Shown here in pieces: positions 1 to 6,714 of a stretch of 9,114 bases of DNA. The notes beneath the pieces were generated by a model. It was not told the DNA's origin and ran no database searches. It saw only the letters and a program-made list of their open reading frames with translations. The stretch comes from Chloroflexota bacterium (GTDB taxonomy: Bacteria; Chloroflexota; Limnocylindria; Limnocylindrales; CSP1-4): positions 1-9,114 of the forward strand of contig JADGQH010000116.1 of NCBI GenBank assembly GCA_017881985.1. The letters are read 5' to 3'. The stretch's first letter is position 1. The number at the start of each line of letters is the position of its first letter. Both the position numbers and the translations under genes were made by a program.

Positions 1-222
1 TGGCTGGATTCCAGCCCGACCCTCACCGGGGAGCAGACCCGGCTGGTCTCGATGGAGCCGGTCGGCGGGTATGCCGTCGCGCCGACCTGGGGCGACGGCC
101 ACCACACGGGGTTCTACACGTTCACCTCGCTGCGCACCCACTGTCCGTGCCCGGAGTGCACGGTCGCCCGCGCCGCCGCCGGCCACCCCGACGCGGCAAT
201 CCCGAAGGGAGCACCACGATGA
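1..222 (+). CDS. DUF971 (GBBH-like N-terminal domain) protein, 3' part only
   Basis: The reading frame is open from the window edge for 73 codons and ends in TGA at 220-222; the N-terminus lies outside the window. The visible part reads YAVAPTWGDGHHTGFYTFTSLR followed closely by CPCPEC. This pattern (x-P-x-W-x-D-G-H, an aromatic stretch, then C-x-C-x-x-C) is typical of DUF971, the domain at the N-terminus of gamma-butyrobetaine hydroxylase, where the three cysteines help bind zinc. Bacterial stand-alone DUF971 proteins are small and often sit near iron-sulfur carrier genes; their function is not settled. The stop codon overlaps the next gene's start as ATGA (219-222), so the two are probably translationally coupled. 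The family call is well supported by the motif; no specific role can be assigned. Confidence 0.8.
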   Translation, partial: WLDSSPTLTGEQTRLVSMEPVGGYAVAPTWGDGHHTGFYTFTSLRTHCPCPECTVARAAAGHPDAAIPKGAPR

Positions 223-572
223 TCGTCGCCACCACGCCCTACATCGCCGGCCACCGCGTCATCGAGACGAAGGGGATGGTCTTCGGCCTCGTTGTCCGGA
301 GCCGCGGATTGGGCGGCAACATCATGGCCGGGCTCCGCTCGATCGGCGGCGGCGAGATTCACGAGTACACGGAGCTGCTCGAGGACACCCGGCGCCAGGC
401 CATCGACCGGCTCATCCGCAACGCGACGCTCGCGGGCGGCAACGCGGTGATCTCGATGCGCTTCGACAGCTCGGAGATCGCGAGCACGATGTCGGAGATC
501 GTCGCCTACGGGACCTCGGTCCTGGTCGAGGCGGACGCGTCGCAGACGGCCCCGACGACACCGGTCGAGTGA
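219..572 (+). CDS. YbjQ/UPF0145 family protein (putative heavy-metal-binding domain)
   Basis: 117 residues from ATG 219, preceded by a good ribosome site (AAGGGAG, about 205-211). Open frame continues further upstream, but ATG 219 has the site and overlaps the previous stop as ATGA. The protein shows the family pattern: a short N-terminal strand segment (YIAGHRVIETKGMVFGLVV), then GGNIMAGLRSIGGGEIHEYTELL, a helix with RRQAIDRLIRNATLAGGNAVISMRFD, and a final strand ending in GTSVLVE. E. coli YbjQ is about the same size (near 107 residues). The family is described as putatively metal-binding and forms pentamers in solved structures, but no biochemical role is established. No clear Cys/His metal site is visible here, so metal binding should not be assumed. 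It is likely cotranscribed with the DUF971 gene. Confidence 0.88.
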   Translation: MIVATTPYIAGHRVIETKGMVFGLVVRSRGLGGNIMAGLRSIGGGEIHEYTELLEDTRRQAIDRLIRNATLAGGNAVISMRFDSSEIASTMSEIVAYGTSVLVEADASQTAPTTPVE

Positions 573-589
573 CCCCCGCCGCAGCTCGC

Positions 590-612
590 GGCGCGCCGGC
601 CGTCGGCGCGCC
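590..612 (+). terminator. GC-rich hairpin between the YbjQ and membrane-protein genes
   Basis: GGCGCGCC at 590-597 recurs at 605-612. Because the 8-mer is palindromic, the two copies form a perfect 8-bp stem with a 7-base loop. It starts 17 bases after the YbjQ stop and ends 15 bases before the next start. No T-run follows, so it is not a classical intrinsic terminator; it may attenuate transcription, stabilise the upstream mRNA, or be chance in GC-rich DNA. Confidence 0.35.
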
Positions 613-627
613 CGCGGGTGCCTTGGC

Positions 628-987
628 GTGAGCACAGGCCTCGCCATCGTGCGCGTCCTGCTGGCGTTCTTCGGGGCCCTTGGGCTCATCGTGGGGCTGG
701 CCATCATCGTGGGCGGCGGTCCCGAGGCGTTCGCCGGGCTGTGGCTCGTCTTCACCGGCGGGGTCCTCCTGCTCGCGGTCGCCTTCGAGCGGCAGCGCTA
801 CCGGAACGAGCAGGCGGACCGTGCCGGATCCGAGACTGGGCCCGGCGGCGGGGAGCGTCTCGACACGCCGATGGAGGCGCGGTTCCGGCGTACCGACGAG
901 TTCTTCGAGGACCCGACGAGCCGCCAGCGGATGCGCGTCTGGCTCGACCCGACGACCGGCGAGCGCCGCTACCGCGCCGAGGGGTAG
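628..987 (+). CDS. small two-helix membrane protein, unknown function
   Basis: 119 residues from GTG 628; a second in-frame GTG at 649 is possible and no convincing ribosome site precedes either, so the start is uncertain. Residues about 4-29 (GLAIVRVLLAFFGALGLIVGLAIIV) and 34-53 (AFAGLWLVFTGGVLLLAVAF) are two hydrophobic helices joined by a short Gly/Pro turn. They are followed by a charged soluble tail of about 65 residues. The tail ends in RVWLDPTTGERRYRAEG, which looks like a small strand-turn-strand element. Positive charges right after helix 2 suggest the tail is cytoplasmic. I do not recognise a named family. The gene follows YbjQ by 55 bases on the same strand but is separated from it by a GC hairpin, so cotranscription is possible rather than shown. 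Confidence 0.7.
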   Translation: MSTGLAIVRVLLAFFGALGLIVGLAIIVGGGPEAFAGLWLVFTGGVLLLAVAFERQRYRNEQADRAGSETGPGGGERLDTPMEARFRRTDEFFEDPTSRQRMRVWLDPTTGERRYRAEG

Positions 988-1048
988 CCCGCCTCTTCCG
1001 ATGCCGGCTACCCGGACTGGATCCCGCGGCGGTTGGCTCGTGGGGGCG

Positions 1049-1057
1049 TGCTACGAT
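1049..1057 (+). promoter_or_regulatory. extended -10 promoter candidate for ppk
   Basis: TGC followed by TACGAT (1052-1057) fits an extended -10 element (TGn then TAnnnT). No good -35 lies at 16-18 bases; TTGGCT at 1033-1038 is only 13 bases away. Transcription would start near 1064, giving a leader of about 60 bases before ATG 1126. This also argues against translation starting at the upstream in-frame TTG (1033). The similar string TACGCTCCC occurs upstream of pstC (8085). Confidence 0.4.
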
Positions 1058-1125
1058 CCCGGGTCCGTGGACTCGCGCACTCCCGCCTTCGCGTTCGTGA
1101 CCGCCCCTGGAGCCGATCCTCCCGC

Positions 1126-3279
1126 ATGACCACGCTTCGTGTTCGCTCCCCGCGCGCCGGAAGCCGCCGGCGCCCGGCCGCGCTGCCCTACCTGAACCGC
1201 GAGCTCTCGTGGCTCGACTTCAACGCGCGCGTCCTCCACGAGGCCCGCGACGAGCGCAACCCGTTGCTGGAGCGGGCCAAGTTCCTGGCGATCTTTGCCT
1301 CCAACCTCGACGAGTTCTTCCAGGTGCGCGTGTCGGGCCTCCTGGAGCAAGTCGCCTCCGCGAGCGGCAAGCGCTCCCCTGACGGGCGCACGGCGGCCGA
1401 GCAGCTGGCCGCGATCCGCGCCCGGGTCCATGAGCTGGTCCGCGAGCACGCCCGGCTCGTGGCCGAGGTGCGCACCTCCCTGGCGGCCGAGGGGGTGGCG
1501 ATCCTCGACCACGCGGCGATCCCCGAGCACCACGCCCGCCTTCGCGAGCGCTATCTCGAGGAGATCTTCCCGGTCCTGACGCCGCTCGCCGTCGCGCCCG
1601 GCCACCCGTTCCCCTACATCAGCACGCTCAGCCTGTCGCTGGCCGTGGTGGTCCGCGATCCCGACGCCGGGGAGCAGCGCTTCGCCCGGGTCAAGGTTCC
1701 CCAGATCCTGCCGCGCCTGGTCGCCGTGGACGCGCACGCCTACGTCCCCCTGGAGCAGGTCATCGCCGCGAACCTCGACGTGCTCTTCCCCGGCCTGGAG
1801 ATCGTCGAGTCACATCCCTTCCGGGTCACCCGGGATGCGGACTTCGACATCGAGGAGGACGAGGCAGGGGATCTCGTGTCGGCCATCGAGCACGAGCTCC
1901 GCCAGCGGCGCTTCGGATCGGCCGTGCGCCTCGAGGTGGAGGACGAGATGCCGGACGGCGTCCGCGACTTCATCCTCGACGGGATCGGCCTGCGCCCCGA
2001 TGACCTGTATGCCGTCCCGGGGATCCTCGACGCGACCTGCTTCTGGCAGCTCGCCACGCTCGACCTGCCCGAGCTGCGCGACCCGCCGTGGAAGCCCGTC
2101 ATCCCGGCACGACTGACGCCGCACGACGAGGGCGACGCAGTGGACGTCTTCGCCGCGGTCCGGCAGGGCGACATCCTGGTCCACCACCCGTACGAATCGT
2201 TCGGCGCGTCGGTCGAGCGCTTCATCGCACAAGCCGCCGACGACCCCGACGTCCTGACCATCAAGATGGCGCTCTACCGCACCTCGGGCGACTCGCCGAT
2301 CGTGCGGGACCTGATCCGCGCCGCCGAGCAGGGCAAGCAGGTGGTGGTCCTCGTCGAGATCAAGGCCCGCTTCGACGAGGAGGCGAACATCGTCTGGGCG
2401 CGCAAGCTCGAGCAGGCGGGCGCGCACGTCGTCTACGGCCTGGTCGGCCTCAAGACCCACTGCAAGATCTCGCTGGTGGTCCGGCGCGAGGGTTCGGGCC
2501 TGCGCCGCTACGTGCACCTGGGGACGGGCAACTACAACCCGAAGACGGCGCGCATCTACATCGACCTGGGACTGATCACCTGTCGCCCCGAGCTCGGCGC
2601 CGATGCGACCGACCTCTTCAACTACCTGACTGGCCTGTCGCGCCAGCACCAGTTCCGCCGGCTCCTGGTGGCGCCCGTCGCGCTGCGGCCACGCCTGCGC
2701 GAGCTCATCGAGCGCGAGGCCGAGCAGGCCCGGGCGGGACGGCCCGCGCGGATCGTCGTGAAGTGCAACGCGGTCGTGGATCCCGAGCTCATCGAGGCGC
2801 TCTACCGCGCGAGCCAGGCTGGCGTCGAGGTGGAGTGCATCATCCGTGGCATCTGCTCGCTGCATCCGGGCGTCCCCGGCGTGAGCGACCGGATCCACGT
2901 CCGCTCCATCGTGGGCGAGTTCCTGGAGCACAGCCGGATCTATGGCTTCCTCAACGGCGGGCGCCAGGAGTGGTACACGGGCTCGGCCGACCTGATGGAG
3001 CGCAACCTCGACCGCCGAATCGAGGTCGTCTTCCCGATCGAGGACCTCGAGGCGCAGGCCAGGCTGGGAGAGATCATCGAGGTCATGCTGGCCGACGACC
3101 GGCGCTCGTGGCAGCTCGGGGCCGACGCGACCTGGCGCCGGACCGAGGAGGTCAATGCCGCCGCGGGGACGACGGACACCTTCGCGACCCTCAAGGAGCG
3201 CGCCGAGCGCGCCGTCGTCGTCGGCCGCGAGCCGCGACGGCCGGTGGTGGCGGTCGGCTCGCTCGATCCGCGTGCCTGA
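1126..3279 (+). CDS. ppk1: polyphosphate kinase 1
   Basis: 717 residues (E. coli Ppk has 688). It catalyses reversible transfer of the ATP gamma-phosphate to growing polyphosphate, normally as a membrane-associated oligomer. The N-terminal domain has YLNRELSWLDFNARVL (from residue 22) and FASNLDEFFQVR, with N60 matching the ATP-contacting Asn. The C-terminal phospholipase-D-like half has R385 and R415 (matching E. coli R375 and R405), KTHCK with H445 (matching autophosphorylated H435), RYVHLGTGNYN with H464 (matching H454), and LEHSRIYGF with H602 (matching H592). All five sit at a constant +10 offset from the E. coli numbering, so the catalytic core is intact. ATG 1126 is chosen because it lies about 60 bases after a promoter candidate and just before the conserved region; an in-frame TTG at 1033 would add 31 unconserved residues. 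The 3' end abuts the CYTH-CHAD gene, so the two form an operon. Confidence 0.97.
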   Translation: MTTLRVRSPRAGSRRRPAALPYLNRELSWLDFNARVLHEARDERNPLLERAKFLAIFASNLDEFFQVRVSGLLEQVASASGKRSPDGRTAAEQLAAIRARVHELVREHARLVAEVRTSLAAEGVAILDHAAIPEHHARLRERYLEEIFPVLTPLAVAPGHPFPYISTLSLSLAVVVRDPDAGEQRFARVKVPQILPRLVAVDAHAYVPLEQVIAANLDVLFPGLEIVESHPFRVTRDADFDIEEDEAGDLVSAIEHELRQRRFGSAVRLEVEDEMPDGVRDFILDGIGLRPDDLYAVPGILDATCFWQLATLDLPELRDPPWKPVIPARLTPHDEGDAVDVFAAVRQGDILVHHPYESFGASVERFIAQAADDPDVLTIKMALYRTSGDSPIVRDLIRAAEQGKQVVVLVEIKARFDEEANIVWARKLEQAGAHVVYGLVGLKTHCKISLVVRREGSGLRRYVHLGTGNYNPKTARIYIDLGLITCRPELGADATDLFNYLTGLSRQHQFRRLLVAPVALRPRLRELIEREAEQARAGRPARIVVKCNAVVDPELIEALYRASQAGVEVECIIRGICSLHPGVPGVSDRIHVRSIVGEFLEHSRIYGFLNGGRQEWYTGSADLMERNLDRRIEVVFPIEDLEAQARLGEIIEVMLADDRRSWQLGADATWRRTEEVNAAAGTTDTFATLKERAERAVVVGREPRRPVVAVGSLDPRA

Positions 3280-3301
3280 CGTTCCGCAGGGGCAGGCGAA
3301 C

Positions 3302-5095
3302 GTGACGAGCGTCCGGCAGGGCATCGAGGTGGAGCTCAAGTACCGCGTGCGCGACGCGGAAGCGGCCGCGCGGCTGGGCGCGCTCCGGACCCTCGGCGGC
3401 CTCCGCGTCTCGGGCCGACCGCGCCAGGTCCAGGTCGAGGACCGCTACCTGGACACCGCGGATGGCGCCCTGGCACGGGCCGGCTACGCGGTCCGCCTCC
3501 GGCGCGGCCCGCGCATGACGATCCTGTCCGTCAAGGCGTCCAACGAGGCGGCATCAGCGCTCCACCGGCGCGAGGAGCTCGAAGGCCCGGCCGACCTGTC
3601 GCTCGATCCGCATGCGTGGCCCTCCTCGGCTGCCCGCTCGCTCGTGCTCGAGCACGCCGGCGACGTGCCGCTCATCGAGACGGTCACGATCCGCCAGCTC
3701 CGGCGCGCGCGCACGTTCGCGGGTGACGCGCTCGAGGTCGAGCTGAGCGTCGACGACGTCGAGGTCGTGGCTGCCGGCCGGATGATCGAGCGGTTCCTCG
3801 AGCTCGAGGTCGAGCTCAAGACCGGCGACGAGCGCGGCCTGGCCGAGATCGCAGCGCTCTTCGGCGCGGACGACGCGCTCGAGCCCGTCACGACCTCGAA
3901 GCTGGATCGTGCGCTCGCGGCGCTTGGCCGGGGTGGGCGGCCGGCGCGCTCGCGGGCGCGCCCCGCATCGACCGCCGGCCCGGCATCGCCGTCCGCTGCG
4001 GCAGATTCGACGCCGGAGACGATTCCTCCGCCGGCGCCGACGGCGGACGGCGCGCCGGTCGGCGAGACACCAGACGGGCCCGAGATCGCGCCGGAGCCCG
4101 AACGGCCGGCCGAGGTCGAGCGGCCGGCCGAGGCCGCCGCCACCCTGCCCGCGCTCGCCGTGGGCAAGACGCCCGGCGTCACGCGCGACGACCTGCTGGC
4201 GGAGGCGGGCCGCAAGGTCCTCCGGTTCCACCTGGCGAGGATGCTCGCCCGCGAGGAAGGGACGCGGACCGGGCTCCGCATCGAGGATCTCCACGGCATG
4301 CGCGTCGCCACGCGCCGGATGCGGGCAGCCTGGCGTGTGTTCGGCGACGGATTCAGGCTGGATCGGACGCGCCGAATGCGCCGCCGGCTCCGCGACCTTG
4401 CCGCCCGGCTCGGCGCGGTGCGCGACCTCGACGTCCTCATCGAGGCCGCCGAGGCGCACCGGGTTGGTCTGCCGGAGGCCGAGGGGACCGCCTTCGCGCC
4501 GCTGGTCCGGGCGTGGTCCGAGAACCGCGAGGTCGCCCGTCAGCTCCTGGTGCGGGAGCTCGACTCGGGCGCGTATGCCCGCCTCGTCGAGGAGTACCGG
4601 ATCTTCGTGACGGCCGAGGGCGCGGCCGTCCTCGCCCCGGCCAGCCCGGTCGCCCCGCACCGCGTTCGCGACACCGCCGGATCGCGCATCTGGCTGGCGT
4701 ACGAGCAGGTCCGCGGGTACGAGAGCGTCCTGCGCTGGGCGGACATCGAGACGATCCACCAGCTCCGGATCGCCGCGAAGTGGCTGCGCTACACGCTCGA
4801 GTTCTTCCGCGAGGCGCTGGGCCCGGAGGTCGACCAGCTCGTCCCGCGCGTCGTGGCGCTCCAGGACCACCTCGGCTGGCTCCACGACGCCGACGTCACG
4901 ATCGCCCTGACCCGCCAGTTCCTGGTCTCGAATGCCGGTCGACTCGACGCGGCCGGCACCGAGGTGATCGCGGCTTACCTGGAGGGCCGGGAGCGCGAGC
5001 TGGAGCATCTGCGTCGGTCGATCGGCGCTCCCTGGCGGGGCGTCGACGGGATTGCGTTCCGGCGCCTCCTGGGGCGCGCCGTCAGCGGCCTCTGA
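3302..5095 (+). CDS. CYTH-CHAD domain protein (putative tri/polyphosphatase and polyphosphate binder)
   Basis: 597 residues from GTG 3302, which has AGGGG at 3288-3292 as ribosome site. An in-frame GTG at 3272 overlapping the ppk stop by 8 bases would add 10 residues but lacks such a site. The CYTH domain (about 7-205) begins with the metal-binding ExExK motif (E9, E11, K13). It continues with RLRR, SVK, REELEG, EVELSVDD, ELEVELKTG and TSKLDRAL (K200), the usual charged positions of the triphosphate tunnel. A Pro/Ala/Glu-rich, probably disordered linker spans about 211-292. The CHAD domain (about 293-597) is alpha-helical with HGMRVATRRMRAAW (H331) and IHQLRIAAKWLRYTLEF (H486), the paired His/Arg-rich helices that bind polyphosphate. 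E. coli YgiF has the same domain order and is an inorganic triphosphatase. Placement behind ppk1 supports a polyphosphate role; catalytic activity and substrate are inferred. Confidence 0.93.
   Translation: MTSVRQGIEVELKYRVRDAEAAARLGALRTLGGLRVSGRPRQVQVEDRYLDTADGALARAGYAVRLRRGPRMTILSVKASNEAASALHRREELEGPADLSLDPHAWPSSAARSLVLEHAGDVPLIETVTIRQLRRARTFAGDALEVELSVDDVEVVAAGRMIERFLELEVELKTGDERGLAEIAALFGADDALEPVTTSKLDRALAALGRGGRPARSRARPASTAGPASPSAAADSTPETIPPPAPTADGAPVGETPDGPEIAPEPERPAEVERPAEAAATLPALAVGKTPGVTRDDLLAEAGRKVLRFHLARMLAREEGTRTGLRIEDLHGMRVATRRMRAAWRVFGDGFRLDRTRRMRRRLRDLAARLGAVRDLDVLIEAAEAHRVGLPEAEGTAFAPLVRAWSENREVARQLLVRELDSGAYARLVEEYRIFVTAEGAAVLAPASPVAPHRVRDTAGSRIWLAYEQVRGYESVLRWADIETIHQLRIAAKWLRYTLEFFREALGPEVDQLVPRVVALQDHLGWLHDADVTIALTRQFLVSNAGRLDAAGTEVIAAYLEGRERELEHLRRSIGAPWRGVDGIAFRRLLGRAVSGL
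4103..4132 (+). repeat. short in-frame repeat in the CYTH-CHAD linker
   Basis: The 12-mer CGGCCGGCCGAG occurs at 4103-4114 and again at 4121-4132, an 18-base offset that encodes two copies of RPAE separated by VE (ERPAEVERPAEA). It lies in the low-complexity linker between the two domains and probably reflects slippage or local duplication in a spacer under little constraint. Confidence 0.7.
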
Positions 5096-5136
5096 CGGAC
5101 CCGCCCGCTCGCCGGCGAACGGAGACGGGCTTCGGA
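5096..5136. other. 41-base convergent gap with a weak hairpin
   Basis: The CYTH-CHAD gene (plus) and ppx (minus) end towards each other across 41 bases. GCCCG at 5103-5107 pairs with CGGGC at 5126-5130, and the palindrome TCGCCGGCGA (5109-5118) lies between. This could act as a weak bidirectional terminator, but no T-run is present on either side and such short GC pairings are common at this base composition. Confidence 0.25.
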
Positions 5137-6132
5137 TCAGGCGTCGTGATCCGTGACCGACCCGGGCCCGTCGGCACCCCAGCCGTGCGCGAGCGCCTCG
5201 AGCCGATCGCGCCACGCGACCCCGGCCCGGGCGAGCGCAAGGACCGTTCCTTCCCGGATCCCCTCCTCCGACGCCGTCGCGCGCGGAACGCCGTAGCGGG
5301 CGAGGATCGCTTCGAGAAGCGCGGCCCCGGCGGCGAGGATCCGGGCCCGCTGGGGCCGGATGCCGTAGCGTGCCGCGACCTCGGCGGCAGGTGCCGCGCG
5401 GAGCAGCTCGAATGCCGCGTCCAGCCGCTCCGGCGTGAGCACGCGGTCCCCGAGCGCACCGGGCACGATCTTGACGAGGTTCGAGGCCGTTCCACCCACC
5501 GCCACGATCGCGGTGGGCGCAGCGTCCGGTGCGGCGGCGAGGGCCGCGGCTGCCGCGGCTCGGAGCTCGGCGATCTCACTCCCCGTCGGCGGATCGTGCG
5601 TCACGAGCGACGCAGTGAGGCGCGCGCCACCGACCCGCAGCCCGGTCGCGCTCGCCCGGCGTCCCGGGCCCACGATCACCAGCTGCGTGCTCCCGCCGCC
5701 GATGTCCACGACGAGGAGATCGGCCGCGACCGCGCGTCCGGATGTCGCGCCGAGGAGGGTCAGCAGGCCTTCCTCGCGATGGTCGAGGACATGGAGCGGG
5801 ACCCCGGTCGCATCCTCGACGGCCACGACCACGGCCCGCGCGTCCGCGGCTCGGCGCAGCGGCTCCGTCCCCACGAACGCGACCCGCTCCGCACCGAGCC
5901 CGCGCGCCGTCGCCGCGTACCCGGCGAGCGTCTCGATCAGGGGACCCCGGGCCTCGGCGGGGATCAGTCCCCGGACGTCGACCAGCGTGCCGAGCCCGAG
6001 CAATGCCGATTCGTCGACGAGCGGCACGACGCGATGCCCGTCGACGCTGCCCACCAGCAGGTGCGCCGAATTCGCACCGACATCGACCGCGGCGCAGACC
6101 GGGCCGCCGGCGGGCCGCGCCTCGTCAGGCGT
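5137..6132 (-). CDS. ppx: exopolyphosphatase, Ppx/GppA family (start codon unresolved)
   Basis: The family releases terminal phosphate from polyphosphate, or removes the 5' phosphate of pppGpp in GppA members. Numbering from codon 6132-6130, the order is AAVDVGANSAHLLVG (about 14-28, first phosphate-binding loop), GTEPLRRA, EEG, VVDIGGGSTQLV (second loop), AVGGTASNLVKI, RARILAAGAALLEAIL and ASEEGIREG at the C-terminus. At about 331 residues it matches the short single-module Ppx form, lacking the extra C-terminal domain of E. coli Ppx. The oddity is the 5' end. The first in-frame ATG/GTG/TTG is GTG 6054-6052, which would remove the first loop. The coordinate given assumes initiation at ACG 6132, overlapping the upstream stop by 8 bases; a sequence error or a fusion to the upstream gene are alternatives. 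Family assignment is firm, the start is not. Ppx versus GppA specificity is inferred from the ppk neighbourhood. Confidence 0.9.
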   Translation of the reverse strand, partial: TPDEARPAGGPVCAAVDVGANSAHLLVGSVDGHRVVPLVDESALLGLGTLVDVRGLIPAEARGPLIETLAGYAATARGLGAERVAFVGTEPLRRAADARAVVVAVEDATGVPLHVLDHREEGLLTLLGATSGRAVAADLLVVDIGGGSTQLVIVGPGRRASATGLRVGGARLTASLVTHDPPTGSEIAELRAAAAAALAAAPDAAPTAIVAVGGTASNLVKIVPGALGDRVLTPERLDAAFELLRAAPAAEVAARYGIRPQRARILAAGAALLEAILARYGVPRATASEEGIREGTVLALARAGVAWRDRLEALAHGWGADGPGSVTDHDA

Positions 6133-6556
6133 TGTCGGGTCCCGGTACGGGCGGCGTGGGATCCGCCCGACGCGACCGCGAACGCGCGCGCTTCGCCGCC
6201 CCGACCACGGACCCCGCGGCGTGAACGACGCCTCCTGCCGCGTCGACCACCGCGCCGGCGGCGTCCTCGATCAGGTCGCCGGCCGCGTGCCCGACCTTCC
6301 TCGCCCCGCCGACGGCGGGATCCGACGCGTGGTGAAGGAGGCCGGCAATCTCGCCGCGAATCCGGTCCGCCTCCGCGGACGCGGCGGCCAGCCGCGAACG
6401 CCGCCGCTCCTCCCTGCGTCGTGCCGCCGCGAGGTCCTTCTCGAGCTTCGCGATGCGTCGCGCGGTTGCCCGCTTGAGCTCCGTGATATCCCGGTCGCTG
6501 CTCGACACGTCGGCGATGCGTTGGCGCAGCGCCCGTTTGCCGCTTCCCTTGCGCAT
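6125..6556 (-). CDS. small Arg-rich coiled-coil protein with AAGxVVx repeats, unknown function
   Basis: 143 residues from ATG (6556-6554), with a strong ribosome site GGAGGGG (minus strand, 6567-6561) four bases upstream. Residues about 22-75 are highly charged and heptad-like (KRATARRIAKLEKDLAAARRREERRRSRLAAASAE), probably a basic coiled coil. Residues 91-122 form a run of AAG-starting units: AAGDLIED, AAGAVVD, AAGGVVH, AAGSVVG, AAK. These would fold as an Ala/Val-faced amphipathic helix, as in phasins or LEA-type proteins. The tail is basic (KRARSRSRR) and then Pro-rich. There is no signal peptide. It is the first gene of the minus-strand unit and its stop lies inside the 5' end of ppx, so the two are surely coexpressed. 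I do not recognise a named family. A charged or amphipathic partner of polyphosphate or of granules is possible, but that is only context-based inference. Confidence 0.75.
   Translation of the reverse strand: MRKGSGKRALRQRIADVSSSDRDITELKRATARRIAKLEKDLAAARRREERRRSRLAAASAEADRIRGEIAGLLHHASDPAVGGARKVGHAAGDLIEDAAGAVVDAAGGVVHAAGSVVGAAKRARSRSRRADPTPPVPGPDNA
6191..6286 (-). repeat. heptad peptide repeat (AAGxVVx)
   Basis: Codons for residues 91-122 of the small coiled-coil protein encode one 8-residue unit (AAGDLIED), three 7-residue units (AAGAVVD, AAGGVVH, AAGSVVG) and a trailing AAK. The regular 7-residue period places Ala and Val on one helical face. Confidence 0.75.
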
Positions 6557-6641
6557 GGGTCCCCTCCACGACCGGGCCTGCGGCGCAGCGGTCGCCGGCC
6601 CGTCTCCGGACAGTCTGCCACCCGGGCCGACGATTGCGCGG

Positions 6642-6685
6642 GCGGATCACGCCACGCCGCGAAGCGGATCGCGCCACGCCGCGAA
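6642..6685. repeat. 22-bp tandem duplication upstream of pstS
   Basis: Bases 6642-6663 are repeated immediately at 6664-6685 with one difference (A6649 versus G6671). Each unit begins GCGGATC and ends CGCCACGCCGCGAA. The unit length equals two 11-bp steps, the same period as the array at 6715-6754. It lies in the divergent intergenic region; it may be a binding-site pair or a simple recent duplication. Confidence 0.8.
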
Positions 6686-6714
6686 TCCCGCGCCTCGTCC
6701 GCCGACGTTTCGCC

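Noticed and set aside
1033..1125. Upstream TTG start for ppk1 adding 31 residues
   Set aside because: The added residues are unconserved and Arg-rich, a -10 element lies inside this stretch, and ATG 1126 gives the normal family length.
1810..3339. 509-residue minus-strand open frame opposite ppk1
   Set aside because: It is the antisense shadow of a gene with intact catalytic motifs. Its translation is rich in Arg, Asp, Ala and Val with no recognisable motif, typical of high-GC antisense frames.
3554..5215. 553-residue minus-strand open frame opposite the CYTH-CHAD gene
   Set aside because: It overlaps a gene with clear domain motifs and shows no family features itself; long spurious frames are expected at this GC content.
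4513..6477. 654-residue plus-strand open frame across the CHAD 3' end, ppx and the coiled-coil gene
   Set aside because: The product is low-complexity Arg/Pro/Gly-rich sequence, and the opposite strand carries the conserved Ppx motifs.
6573..6602. CGGGCC (6573-6578) and GGCCCG (6597-6602) as a terminator or riboswitch stem
   Set aside because: The stem is only 6 bp across an 18-base loop, with no conserved aptamer core, and such pairings are frequent at this GC content.
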